DNA from: Escallonia rubra
Lineage: Eukaryota; Streptophyta; Magnoliopsida; Escalloniales; Escalloniaceae
Length of the DNA: 64,000 bases
Direction of reading: 5' to 3'
NCBI GenBank assembly: GCA_033065855.1
Contig: JAVXUO010003001.1
Span: 124,001-188,000 of the forward strand
The notes under the pieces were generated by a model that was not told the origin of the DNA, searched no databases, and saw nothing but the letters and a program-made list of their open reading frames with translations. A program made the position numbers and the translations under genes. Position 1 is the first letter of the stretch; each line of letters starts with the position of its first letter. Of this stretch, positions 24,978 to 36,183 are shown one piece after another.

Positions 24978-25907
24978 TTAACAAGACGGACCAACACCCT
25001 CCTCGCTTCCATCCCTCTGTTGCTGCTGCTGCAGATCATGTTGTCCCTGTGGCTGCTGTGCTTGTACCTGCCCCTGTTGTTGTTGTAGCAAAAGCTGTGG
25101 CTGAAGCTGAAGCTGATGGTGATGATGTTGTGAATGATGTGAGTGTTGATCTTGTTGCTGAATATGATACCCAGTAGCTTCATAGGAACCCCCCAAAGCC
25201 AATGAAGGTGACATGGCACCAGCAGGCGTAATCTGGTTGAACCCACTAGCCGTAACCTGCCCAGGTCCAGCCACATCAAACCCCGCAACCCCACCACTAA
25301 ACCTAACCAGCTCAGCTTGCTGCTGCGGGTGCTGCTGCTGCTGCTCGTAACTCCTCATCATCTCCTGCTGCTCTCTCGCCGCCGCCGCCGCCGCCAACTG
25401 CTGAGCTTCCATCATCTGCTGGTGGTGCTGCGGCTCCCTAATCATAAACTGTGACGGCCCAGCAGGTAACCCCAGCATGGGCTGCATATTATACTGCATA
25501 ACCGCCGAAGAAGAGGGATTATTCGGGTGCATATACCCGGGATGCTGAAGCATAGGCAACATAGCAGAAGGCCCAATGTAGTTAGCCAACTCTTTCTTAG
25601 CATTGAATAAGTCCTGCTGGACTTGCTTGAGCCTCTGCTGGAGGATAAAAATCAGCCCCACGCAGCCGTAAACTGGGTCTCGGAGCCGCGCCTCAGCCTC
25701 GTAGGCCAGCGAATTCACCGCGTCCTCGCGCTGCGACGTCTGAAGGTCGTTGAGCAACTTAGCGACGTTGCTGGCGCCAAACACCTTGTGCACATTCGCG
25801 AACTTCTGGGGCTGGTCCGGCGGGAAGTAGGGCGCAAACACGCACTCCTGCGTGCACTTTCGCCGTAAGAACTTGCACGCCGCGCACGGAGAGTTCGTCG
25901 ATGACAT
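24978..25907 (-). CDS. LBD36: LOB-domain protein, LBD36/ASL1-like
   Basis: Single uninterrupted coding exon, 309 residues. The start at 25907 was chosen over the in-frame ATG 24 bases upstream (25931) because family members begin directly with M-S-S-x-x-S-PCAACK. The LOB domain spans about residues 6-107: zinc-finger-like CAACKFLRRKCTQEC (CX2CX6CX3C), then the GAS block (FANVHKVFGASNVAKLL), the DPVYG motif and a leucine-zipper-like coil (VGLIFILQQRLKQVQQDL). The C-terminal half is rich in Gln and His with a run of seven Ala, and ends GSEEGVGPSC. Family knowledge: class I LBD proteins are plant-specific nuclear DNA-binding regulators of lateral organ boundaries; ASL1/LBD36 is close to AS2 and acts in floral or leaf patterning. 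The L25 and MAPKKK5 neighbours support orthology. Confidence 0.92.
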   Translation of the reverse strand: MSSTNSPCAACKFLRRKCTQECVFAPYFPPDQPQKFANVHKVFGASNVAKLLNDLQTSQREDAVNSLAYEAEARLRDPVYGCVGLIFILQQRLKQVQQDLFNAKKELANYIGPSAMLPMLQHPGYMHPNNPSSSAVMQYNMQPMLGLPAGPSQFMIREPQHHQQMMEAQQLAAAAAAREQQEMMRSYEQQQQHPQQQAELVRFSGGVAGFDVAGPGQVTASGFNQITPAGAMSPSLALGGSYEATGYHIQQQDQHSHHSQHHHHQLQLQPQLLLQQQQGQVQAQQPQGQHDLQQQQQRDGSEEGVGPSC

Positions 25908-27250
25908 TATCTTCTCTTCAGATTTGCACACATCATTTCAAGAGGAACCCAAAATTAGCAACATCAATTATCTCCCTTTGCCTCTTGCAAAAGTCTCTTC
26001 AAAGAAGACAGCATGTGAGTGTGTATGTGAGAGACATTAAAGGAAGGTTCATTTTCCGATTTTGGAGAAGCAGGTGGCAATTAAAGCTTAGCATATCGAA
26101 ACCGACATTACAAAGTCAAGAAAGATATTTATAATCAAACGGAGTTTAATTTATGTTAAGGAAGACAATGATATCAGAAACCTAGACAGCGGAAAAATTG
26201 CTTCTAACTGTAGTTTGACGATTGAAAACCTAAAACATTTTCTCATTTTTCAAAATGCATCTTTAACGCGGAAGCACTTTATTTTTTTCCATCAACTTAT
26301 TTCTTTTTTTCAAGTTTATATAAACTTGAAATGCAAGAAACTCCTGCGCTACCGATTTTCTAGATCCTCTTTTTCTCCATTTCTGTTCGATTAAATCCAC
26401 ACACAAAAAAAAATTGGAATTCCTTCTCTAGTATCCTTTCCCTATTAAAAACAAAACCAGTGTCAGATTCGGAAAAATGAAAACCTAAAAACAAAAGGCA
26501 AATTGAAAAAAAATATATATATCTCCGATGGAAAACGTGGAAATTTATGAAAATCTCACCTGCGATTAGGTTTGATTTCGCTCAAAACCTCTTCAGATCA
26601 CAGTGTAATTCTTATACCTGCAAAACGAAGGGAAGAAAAAACGTGAGCGAAACAAACCGCCGTCGTTCTCATTTCACGTCGAGCAATGCTCGGACAATGG
26701 GGGATTTGAACCTTTTCATCGGTGAAAGTTGAAAGCTAGGGTTCGAGTGCCACAGCACTGGATCCGATCCTCCTCCTGGCTTCCCAATCCCAACACACAA
26801 GAAGCAAGAAACGGGAAATATGACAATAAAGAAAAGTGTTCGTACTTTTTAGAAATTTCACATCGAAAGAAGCGAGGGCCAGTGTGAAAATGAGAAAGGA
26901 GACGGAGGCTTTTACATTGCCACGGCGAGGGACGTCATTTTTTTACACACAGTTGGGTGTGATGTGCGTGCGTGCGTGTGTATTATGTTGGGGTTGATGA
27001 TGATGATGAGTGATGCTGATGAGTCAATGTACCTCTGATTTTAGAGAGAGAAAATGCCCTGCAGCGTCTGGTCTATTCTCTGCCGTCCAGATTTTGAGAG
27101 AGCCTCGTCTCTCACCGTCTGATCAAAAAGTGCGCAGAGAGAGAGAGCCTCCCCTTAAATGCGTCTCTGAGTTACCTCTTTGTCCCTGTACTATTTGCAT
27201 CTTTGGCCCTTGTTGCTGCTATTAAATAAAGGACCTTCAACTTTCCAGTA
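25908..27250 (-). promoter_or_regulatory. LBD36 5' leader and upstream region
   Basis: Sequence upstream of the minus-strand LBD36 start. Reading on the minus strand, AATCGCAG|GTGAGA at about 26559 is a good donor, so a 5' UTR intron is plausible. I could not choose its acceptor with confidence. A second donor-like site, TTTTGCAG|GTATAAG, lies near 26617. CT/GA-rich tracts near 27030-27160 (GAGAGAGAGAGCC and similar) resemble GAGA-type leader or promoter sequence. No protein-coding frame is supported. Confidence 0.35.
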
Positions 27251-30200
27251 TTGGCAAAACTGACCACAATGTACTGGCATCCTTCGCCTGTACACGTGAT
27301 AAAAAAATATCGCTAAATATATTTTAGTTACAAAAAATTGTCACTATAATTAAATTTTACCGTTCATGATAAAGTACCTTTGATGATAGTGTTTTGTCGC
27401 TAAAGATGTTACGGTCATAACAGAGGATCCTTATCTGACGTCCATCGTGTTTTCTTTTTTTGACATAAATCTTTTGAATTTGTTGATGGCTTTGATTGCA
27501 AGAGTGGAAAGTTTCAGAGTGAAGTGTTGAATGGAGCTGCAATCACGGTGAAAAGGAAGCAATCATGCGGTGCTTTCCATGTACATGCCATTGTACTACT
27601 AACTCGTCTTGCTTGGTTAGTAGTAATTACTTGGAATTAAGTTTAAGAGTGATCAATGGCAGTTTAGCAACAAGTTAAACACAAATTTGAACACATAATT
27701 TGGGTAATTAGTGATGAGATCAAAATCAGAAGTTGGATAGGGGTTGTTACAAAAGCAGTCAGCATGTCCTTATCTCTCTGTTTGTTACACACAGACACAC
27801 ATATCTTGGTGCCCAAAACTCTCTTCCTAATCTCTAGGCTCTAAATTAAGCAAAAATATATACCACTTTCTGAGTAAATTGATCAGATAATAATATAGAA
27901 CTACATATCTTCAAATACTTTATATTGACTCCAACCATTTCCAGCTAATTTTTGTACCACAAAATGTGCACTATATTTTTGAAAATATTTTATATTGACT
28001 CGAACCGTTTCCAGTTCTTTCATTTGTGGGGGTGCCAATAATAAGAGTTTGAGTCACATCGTACAAATCATTATAAGAACCTTTAGGACAAAATTAAACA
28101 TAAGATTTCAAACCGATCATCTGTCTACACAACTGGTGATTGATACGTGACTGTTTTTTAAAAATCGTTGTGTGATGACAATTCGTAGTCGATTGATTTT
28201 AAATGACTGCTCTAATTTTTTCTTAATGGTGTTGTTAACTTTAAATGATTAACTTTTTAGATGATTGCTCCATTATTCTTAAAACAAAAGTGTGAAGTAA
28301 GCCTGTAATTATATAAAATTTCTCAAAATTTCACTGTAGTAATGATAAACAAAATTGTTCCAATGTTTGTGAATGCTTCTTTTCTAGTAGCCATTGTGCA
28401 CAAAATCTCCACAAATGATCATCATCAATTTTCACTTGATCCTTCCTTCCTTAGAAGATAACAAGTTCTTTTGAAGATTGGTAATTGTCTCACATGTCTT
28501 AATACAAAGTCAAAGAACTGCTTTAACAATAGTTTTTGTCTGTGGGTAAACATCAACAATTCGCTCTATTAGTTCTAAACATTGATCCAGCAATCATCGT
28601 TAAAATGTATTTGGACCGTTTCACGCTTTGATTATTGTTTTTCATGGAATGTGTACGAATTCTGAAAATAAATTTAGTACATGGAAATGCTTATTTTGCT
28701 CATTATCTTATTCTAATTTGACATGTCAAATAATACTTATCTAGTTAATAATTGTTATTTGAGATTAGCTTAATGCTTATAATGTTATTTGAGATTAGCT
28801 TAATGCTTATAATATTGAAATCTCTTTTACAAATCTACAAAAAGTTAAAAGGAGATAATAATGGAGAAAGTATTTTTTGCACTCCATAGAAGACAGAAGG
28901 CAAAAGGGGCCTCTTCGTAATTCCACAAAAGCGCAATGCAACCGCTTTTTCCCATTTTATCCACCAACTTGGAAGCAAGCAGTCGGTCTCGGTCCCAATC
29001 AACTGTGCGGTTTAGGGGGGCATATCTGTAAAATCAAATCCGCTCGCACGTCGTCCATGGGTCACCTGCTGTTCCCGGTCCGAACGGGTACGGCCGAACC
29101 ATCAGAAACGGGGTCCTTTCACTTTTGGGACACCTGCCAACAGTCAGTTTGATTGACCCTCCTATTTCATTCATGTTGAAGTGACTAAACCTTGTTGAGC
29201 TTTCTCCTAAAGGACTGAGAGGTGAAGGACCCCTCCCCAGCCGTCAGGTCAATGCCACACTACCTTCCATCCGGCTATATTAGGGGCGTATGTTTACCCC
29301 CTTTTTTTTTTTTTTTGTTTTTTACACTCTGATTTTGTAATGATAACAAAAAAGATGTTCCTTTTTTTTATACTTTTATCATTTTGAATACAAAATTCAA
29401 ATAGTGTCGAAAAAAAATAAAAACACCTTAGAAGAGTTTTCACTTTTTTTCCTTTTTTCCGACACAAATGAATCCCATGTCAGAGAAAGTCACCCCACGC
29501 CACTAGTTACCCTTTCCCTGTGTGCATCGTTACAGAGGAAAAGCAGAGAAGAGAAGTTGTTCACCTTTTCTCTCTCTTTAGTTTCTCTCTAATTTTCAGA
29601 TCCATTGCCTGGATCTTCAACTCCCTCTCACCCCATCGATCTTAGATTCACCGAAATTGTGCGAAGACCAGAGACCTTCTCGTGCCAAGGCACAGAAGCT
29701 GTGCGAATCTTGAGATTTATCCTTCAGCTCACGGGTTGGAGAGAGGTGGATTTGCGTGCAAGTTAATTAGTGAAAATTACCTTATCGATTGACAAACGTT
29801 GTAACATGAATTTAGAGATGAAGACGGCGCGCACGGTGAGGGAGCGACGGTGGCGATGGAAGAGGGTGTTTGGAAGAAGATGGTGGACGGGGTAGAGCTG
29901 AAAGAGGAGGAGAGGATAAGCTTGGTGGGTTTTGTAAGATTTGGGAGGGCGAGGCTGTAATTGGGTGAAGACCAGTAAGGCTTATTGTTTGGAAGAAGAC
30001 CTGCTCGTTGCTGTGCGAAGACCAGTAAGGCTTGCGAATTTGTTAATTGTATGCTTTTTGATTGCATGTTTTTGTTGTTGTCTCCCGGCAAGTGGTTGTC
30101 TTCGGCACGAAGAACTGGAAGGAAGAGAAACATCAAGGGTAATACCGAAAAAAATGATGGTAACAGTAATGAAAATGGTAAACATACAAAAAAAAACTGA

Positions 30201-30409
30201 AAAAGGTAGACACAAAAAAAGTGGTGAAAATAATAAAAGTACACAATGAAAATTTGTGATTGGATACAAAAATATTGAAAACGAAAAAGTGTAAACGTAC
30301 AGGCCCTTAGTCCTCCAACCAATGAATCCAGTCATCACCTATGCCCTTTATTTATTGTTTTTTTTTTTTTTTTGTAAAGAGTAGAAATCTATACTGAAAC
30401 CAATAAAAT
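27251..30409. other. Spacer; no gene recognised
   Basis: About 3 kb. It includes relic motifs (TTTGTCGCTAAAG near 27395) and a GC-richer patch at 28900-29280 whose 91-codon frame matches no family known to me. A leader-like pyrimidine-rich stretch lies at 29520-29640. A short direct repeat (GAAGACCAGTAAGGCTT) occurs at about 29966 and 30017. The long minus-strand frame at 29777-30322 is phenylalanine- and serine-biased and looks like chance. Confidence 0.4.
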
Positions 30410-30413
30410 AATC

Positions 30414-31500
30414 CTAGGGGGGGGGGGGGTGAATAGGATTTTAAGACTACTTTAAAAATTAACAACCAACAAACCTCAATCTAAAAAACTCAAATAAACA
30501 AACAACCAATCTCAATACAAATGTAAAACGATAAAATTAAGAGAGAAGGGTTTAGAGATACTTGACAAAGAGAATTAAATGGTTCGGCTTGATATACCCA
30601 CAAGCCTACGTCCACCCCTTCAAGAAAGTCCCTTGAAAGGCCCTAGAATCCACTAGTATGATCTTCCTTACGGGTCAAGATCGAACCTCTTACAATCCTT
30701 TGATGTTATGCCCACGTCAAGAACAAGCTTTGACAAACCCAAAGCTCCAAAGCTTGACAACCCCAAGCTTTGATACAAGAACCTTTCAATGAAGAAATGT
30801 GTACAAGATTTCACTCTCAATAAGTAAATGAGTACAAGTTGAAGTACTAGAATAAGATAGATGAGTGTATGATGACTTATGAAAGTGTATATCTCTCAAA
30901 TGTAAGCTCACAATAAATGCTCTCTTGAAAAGGATGAGAAATCAATGAAAACAAGAGAGATTTGAACAATTGCTTTGATCTTTGAGAATATGAAAGATAG
31001 GAGAGCTTTGAATGCAATTGATGAATGAAAACTATGCCCAAGATGAGTATTTATAGAGGTGGGAATAAATATGACCGTTTGGGGTTATGTGGATCATTAA
31101 ATGCGCCAAACGGTAAATGCAGTCGACTGCAATGTCCCATTACAGTCGACTGTAACCCAAAAGTAGCCGTTGGAAATTCAAATTTCCAACTTGCAGTCGA
31201 CTGTAATCCAATGCAGTCGACTGTAATAGGCTACTGGAAGTATTGTAGTCGACTGCATTCCAATGCAGTCGACTGTATTCCTGAAAATGCAGTTTCCTTG
31301 TTTTTAAAGCATGAAAAACTTTTATGCATACAAGGGAAACCTATGGGCAAGTTCTAGGTATACAGTCATCGTAATGATCTCTCTATGTCTAGTTTACAAA
31401 GACGGAAATAAAAGCATGGAAACTTCAATCGACGAATTTCCTCTTTGATGCGTTCCGTTGAGAGTTTTTGACCGTGTTGCTCGTCTAATAATACGTTTGC
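30414..31500. mobile_element. LTR-retrotransposon-type remnant with palindrome cluster
   Basis: Starts with CCTA plus a run of 12 G followed by TGAATAGG, a beginning I associate with LTRs of a widespread plant retrotransposon group. It continues with a tract containing GTTCGGCTTGATATACCCAC and ACTAGTATGATCTTCC typical of these repeats. A cluster of six GTCGAC-centred palindromes occupies 31118-31277. No coding domain (gag, RT, integrase) is present and no second LTR was found, so it is a solo or truncated copy. The right boundary is an estimate. Confidence 0.4.
31118..31277. repeat. Six clustered palindromes TGCAGTCGACTGYA-type
   Basis: Occurrences: 31118-31131 (TGCAGTCGACTGCA, perfect), 31140-31155 (TTACAGTCGACTGTAA, perfect 16 bp), 31192-31205, 31212-31225, 31244-31257 and 31264-31277 (each one base pair from perfect). 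Two spacings, 31192 to 31212 and 31244 to 31264, are exactly 20 bp; the others are 52, 32 and about 22 bp. The core AGTCGACT is invariant in all six. Confidence 0.93.
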
Positions 31501-31754
31501 ATGAGTATGAGATTGTTCCTATTGCTTCATCAACTCAATGCATGTTAGACAGCATAATCATCAATGTTAGTTATCATCAAAATCAAATATAATCCTAGGT
31601 TAAATAACTGTATGGTTAACATATACCATGATTAACAGTCATGCCCATCCAATAGGAATTAGAATAAAACAAAAGTCTATAACAACAGTACCGCAATAAG
31701 AACAAACGATAAAAATACGTTAAAAAAAACTACAAACAAATAAGACTTTTTTAG

Positions 31755-32744
31755 GGCAAATTACAGTTATGTCCCTGAGGTTAGGGTATAATTACAGGTA
31801 AGGACAATAGTTTGGACAAATTACATTTATCTCTGTTGACCAAACGGAATACAAAAATACGTAACGATTTTGACAAAAAGACTGAATTGCCCCTAAATAA
31901 AATTAAAATTCCATTTTCTTCATCTTTTTTCTCTATTTCCTCTCTCTCTCTCTCCATCTCTCGTCTCTTCATTTCACGGTGGGCGTCGAAGACGGTGCAG
32001 CAACGGCGGAGGTGCTCGATGACCATGTGCATGTTCGGCAGGTCGCGGGCCTCGAATATTGTCGTCTCTCATGTCTCTTCATTTCAGATATAGGTCGTTG
32101 GGAAGGGGATGGTTGCGACCATGTCCATGTTCAGATCAAGTTCGTATCTCTCGTCTCTTTATTTTAGATCTAGGTCGGCGGAGGGAAGGTGCTGCCGTCG
32201 TGGGGCGAGGCAAGGGGCTGGCGTCGTGGGGCAAGGCAAGGCGCTGTCAGCGTGGGACGAGGGAAGGGGCTGCCGCGGGGAGGGGCGAGGTGCGGTGAGA
32301 GAGAACAGATGGAAAGAGAAAGGCGACGTCGCAGGAGATAGAGACGACGCCGACAGGAGATTGGTCACCGGCAATGGGAGAGAGAACATATCAAATTTTG
32401 CAAATTAAGGTTTGAAGAAAACCCTAATTTGCAAATTAGGGTTTCAACAAAATCCTAATTTGCTAATTTGCAAGGTGATACATTGTGACTTTAAATTAAG
32501 GCTTGAAATCTTAATTTAAAAATTTTAAAAATATTCAGTATATACAGTACAAGGGGTAGTATCGTCATTTTAAAAATATATATTGATGACATCATACAAA
32601 AAGTACACTTTTTGGACGGAACCTTGACGGATGGACACGGCTGATACATTTTAAAAGTGTTTGGTCACGGTATGTTACATTTTAAAACTTAATGTCCTTG
32701 ACTGTAATTATATCCTAACCTCAGGGATATAGGTATAATTTGCC
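31755..32744. mobile_element. Mutator-like (MULE-type) non-autonomous element
   Basis: Long terminal inverted repeats: the left end (GGCAAATTACAGTTATGTCC, then CTGAGGTTAGG) matches the reverse complement of the right end (GGCAAATTATACCTATATCC, then CTGAGGTTAGG), with weaker similarity extending to about 100 bp. The interior is GC-rich (31970-32390), unlike the AT-rich flanks, with CT-repeat tracts and two similar blocks (GACCATGTGCATGTTC and GACCATGTCCATGTTC). This suggests a captured host fragment that I could not identify. Flanks are T-rich on both sides, so the target duplication is ambiguous. No transposase is encoded. Confidence 0.72.
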
Positions 32745-34267
32745 TTTTTTTTATATTAAGGATATGAAATAATCAGCTAACTACGAGATAACCACCAACT
32801 AAAACAAGATAAACTAACTAAGAAAACCAGATAACTATTAACTTAACAAGATAGAGACAAAGAAAAGTAGCCAATCAAAAGACTCTAGCCGGCAGCCATC
32901 TGTCAGCCGCCAGCCCAAACTCCGGACACGTGCCCCAATTGTAGCGACCTGCCCCGATCATCGTGCTTCTACTCTAGCACCGAAAACTGCACCTTCTTCG
33001 GCCATCACATTGCTCTCTATTCTTAGAAAACACCAAAACAATTCCACATCGGAATCACCAACCACTAACCATCACCGACCGACCATCATCAAAAATATCA
33101 ACCCCTACCCCTCATAACCACCGACCAAGATTCAAACACCCATCTTCAATCAGAAAAGGAACCGCCTGCAATTTGAAGTCCCCTCACCATCTTCAATCAG
33201 AAGTCCTCTCACCATCAGGAAAGAGAAAAAAAACCATCTTGGCCCAATCACATCCATCATACCTTTTTAAGGCAAGGGGGAAGGGGAATAATTAAGGGGG
33301 AGGAAATTAACCCTACAAGAAAACCTAGCCCTAGACTCACATACCTATTTCCAATTCGAGGCAGCGCCGTCACAGACAAACGCCGGCGGTGAAGAATTAA
33401 ACCCCATAAAAAAACCACCATAAGCCATCTGTGGAGCACCCCAAGGACAATAGCTTAACCCCTCGTCAACTCTAACCCTACTATGGTACCGGAAAGATAA
33501 CCCACTTGACAGATTGCAAGCCATCTAAACGTTGACGACTGTCCAGCTCCCCGAATCCACCCACATCCCACACAACGAAAACCCTAGCTAACTATCGATC
33601 TAAACTATCACATCACCACACGTCGGGAAGGTGACGTAAACAGAAAATGAGAGAGAGATTTAGCATAGAAGGTTTTTCGCCGTTATACCTCTCTTAGAGG
33701 CATTTTTTTTGCCTTTTACAATAGTTTGACCCATTTTTTTCTTGGTTGAGAATTGCTTTCACTTATATCGTAATTCCATTTTTGTTGCAATAAACTTTAT
33801 AGTACGACATTGATAAAATCTATTGGCCAAAAATGCAGGGGTCAAAAAGTTAAAATGGAGTTCAAGTATCAGTTGTCTTGTTTTTTTCATCCTTTTTTCC
33901 TTTTACAAGATCTTGTTTGTTAAAAATTTCGAGAATTACCAATGAAACAGATTTACAGTTTTTTTGGTTTTTTGGCGGATGTTTGCTAGTTTAATTAAGG
34001 TGATTAATTTTCGACAGTGAAAAAAAGAGCAAACGAATAGATTAGTTTGTAAAGGACACTATAACCTAAGATTTGATTGGTTTTGGTTTAGTCGATTTTG
34101 AAAAATCATCAAAATGACGAGATGATCTACAAAACAAATTATGCATATAAAAGACACATAAAGGGTAGGCTCGTTTTAGAAATGTCAACAATTTAAAGAG
34201 GATAGTCAATTTAAGAGATAGTACCAACTAAAATGGACATTTTATAGACTAGTGAAGAACGAAGAAA
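32745..34267. other. Spacer between transposons; no gene
   Basis: AT-rich, with a somewhat GC-richer block at 32880-33610. That block is rich in CCACC/ACCATC and contains only short biased frames. It may be an older transposon interior, but no ends were found. Confidence 0.4.
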
Positions 34268-34275
34268 AATATAAC

Positions 34276-34595
34276 TAGGGGTGAGCATGATTCAGTTGGT
34301 TCCGTTAGGAGGCTGGATACACACCAACTACCATAACCACAAGTGCTTTGAATGAAATCCTAAGTAAGTTGAAAGCTAAATAATATATAGGAAAATAGTA
34401 CAATTTATATATCTTTAATTGTATATATAAGTTCGATTCAGTTTGGTTTAGAACGGTTTTAAATTTTTTTTTTGAACTGAATATGGTTTTAAAAAAAATA
34501 ATAAACCAAACAGATTGTTTTTTTAAGTTGGCTTTTGATCGGCTATTCAGTTTGACCAGTTAGATTAATTTGAACGGCTTAAATGCTCATCCCTA
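34276..34595. mobile_element. hAT-type MITE with perfect 8-bp target duplication
   Basis: A 320-bp element with ends TAGGGGTGAGCAT and ATGCTCATCCCTA (one mismatch in 13). It is flanked on both sides by AATATAAC (34268-34275 and 34596-34603), a perfect 8-bp duplication as made by hAT transposases. The interior is AT-rich with GGTTTT/AACCAAAC tracts and has no coding capacity. Confidence 0.9.
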
Positions 34596-34668
34596 AATAT
34601 AACCACAAAAATGAGGATATATCTATCTTTTCCAATTGCAAGTAAATCCAGAACACTAAATAAGTTTA

Positions 34669-36183
34669 GAGTTAATTACGGGGTTGACCATCGAACTATT
34701 AGGCAAATTTCACTTTGACCACTGAACTTCGATTTGTGTCAAAGTGACCATTGAATCCTTCAATTGATCTCAATTAAGTCACTATGTTAGCTTCCGTCCA
34801 TCCCAAGTCCGTTAAGTGGCTAAATTTAAGGGTAATTTCGTCACTCTCTTTTTTCTTCTCTTTTTCAACCTCCTTCTTTCTTATTTCTTCTTTCTTCCTC
34901 TTTCTCCCATCACCACCACGGCCAAGCCACTAAGGAGGTCAGATTAGTTTATTGTAGTTATGGTAAGAAACCAACACCAGAAGCACCGCCATCAACCTCG
35001 CAGCCGCTGGAATCAATCGAGAGAACAAAAACCCACACCAAAGCTTCTCCACCGTAAACTCTAGATCCCTACCCAAACCCACCTGCCGAGCTTCCCCACC
35101 AACCGGAGCCCCTAAGGTAACCGCTCATCGACCGACTACCGGCAACGCAAATGAGCCACCGAGACCGAAACTCAAACAACCTACCTTTCTGCAAGGAAGA
35201 TGGGGAGGGGGAATACAACCCTAGTATGAAAAACACTTCCTAACATACTCAACGATCTACACCTACCCATGGCACCACCATGTCAAAATTAACAACTTCC
35301 GGCAGCAACTCAACCACCATCCCAGGACCATTACATGCAGCAGAATATTTATCGCATCTATCAACCCTTCGTAATCCTCTTCCACGTGATCTGACTCTCT
35401 GAGGTAATAAAACGAAAATATATGGGAATTCTTGGTCCAGATTTCCTCGCCGGCAGAAGAATGTCTTTCGGGTTCTCCGGTGGTGGTCCAGATTTATTTG
35501 CCGCTGGCGGGATCAAGGGAAGATCCATCATGAACATGAATAACCCGCAGGGTTCGTACAGGTCCCTGCTCGCCCGGATCCTCCCAGACCCGTCGACTCA
35601 GCTCGTTCACCGGTGGCCGGCTTTGATCGGGAAAGATCTCTGGCCGAGTGTCAACAGTTCCAATTTCAACAGCAGTTCATCAGCAGCAACAACAACAAGG
35701 GTACGGTACTGATCGATTGGGCCACCAACGATACTGATCTGGGTGCCGGTGGCGCTGCTATGATGGCGGCAGTGATGCCGACGGGCTGTGCTGATTTGGT
35801 GGTGCGGTGGTGATGCCGATCTCATGGTGGTTTTAGGTGGACGATCTGGCCATCGGTGATACTGCGCACGATGAGGCCGGCGGTGCTAGGTGATTGTGAG
35901 TGTTGAAGAAGTTGTGTGCTCCATCCTATCCACTGTAATCTTCTGGGTTTTACTTATCTTCTGGGTTTGAAGAGAAACCAGAAGATAAGTAAAGAAAAAT
36001 AATCTGAAATGACATATTTACCCCTAGATAAAGTCACTTAACAGACTTAGGGCTAACGGAACCTAACAGAGTGACTTGATTGAACTAATTAACAACTTCA
36101 ATGGTCACTTTGACACAAATCGAAGTTTAGTGGTCAAAATGAAATTTGCCTAATAGTTCAATGGTCAACCGCGTAATTAACTC
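34669..36183. mobile_element. Pack-MULE-like element with perfect 9-bp target duplication
   Basis: A 1,515-bp element. The left end (GAGTTAATTACGGGGTTGAC) and right end (reverse complement GAGTTAATTACGCGGTTGAC) form inverted repeats that stay recognisable for roughly 150-200 bp, including TTGTGTCAAAGTGACCATTG. The flanks carry an exact 9-bp direct repeat ATAAGTTTA (34660-34668 and 36184-36192), the size made by Mutator-type transposases. The interior includes a GC-rich protein-like segment (35422-35712) resembling the N-terminus of a GRAS protein. No transposase is encoded, so it needs one in trans. Confidence 0.92.
35422..35800 (+). pseudogene. Captured GRAS (SCL8-like) N-terminal fragment, frameshifted
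   Basis: An ATG-led frame starts MGILGPDFLAGRRMSFGFSG and contains YRSLLARILPDPSTQLVHRW and PALIGK. From about 35634 similarity moves to another frame, reading RSLAECQQFQFQQQF. The pattern MS.GFSGGGPD...YRS..ILPDPS.Q...LIGKRSLAEFQQ is what I recall for the Gln-rich N-terminus of SCARECROW-like 8-type GRAS proteins. The switch fits a single-base loss. The conserved GRAS domain is absent. It sits inside the MULE at 34669-36183, so it is best read as gene capture. The parent-gene assignment is from memory and moderate. Confidence 0.5.

Noticed and set aside
24839..25297. Open frames on both strands over the LBD36 tail (24839-25297 minus, 24971-25177 plus)
   Set aside because: They are shadows of the Gln/His-rich repeats of LBD36 read in other frames and have no family features.
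29777..30322. 181-codon minus-strand frame
   Set aside because: Composition is dominated by Phe, Ser and Leu from a purine-rich plus strand; no domain, and it overlaps equally long frames in other phases.
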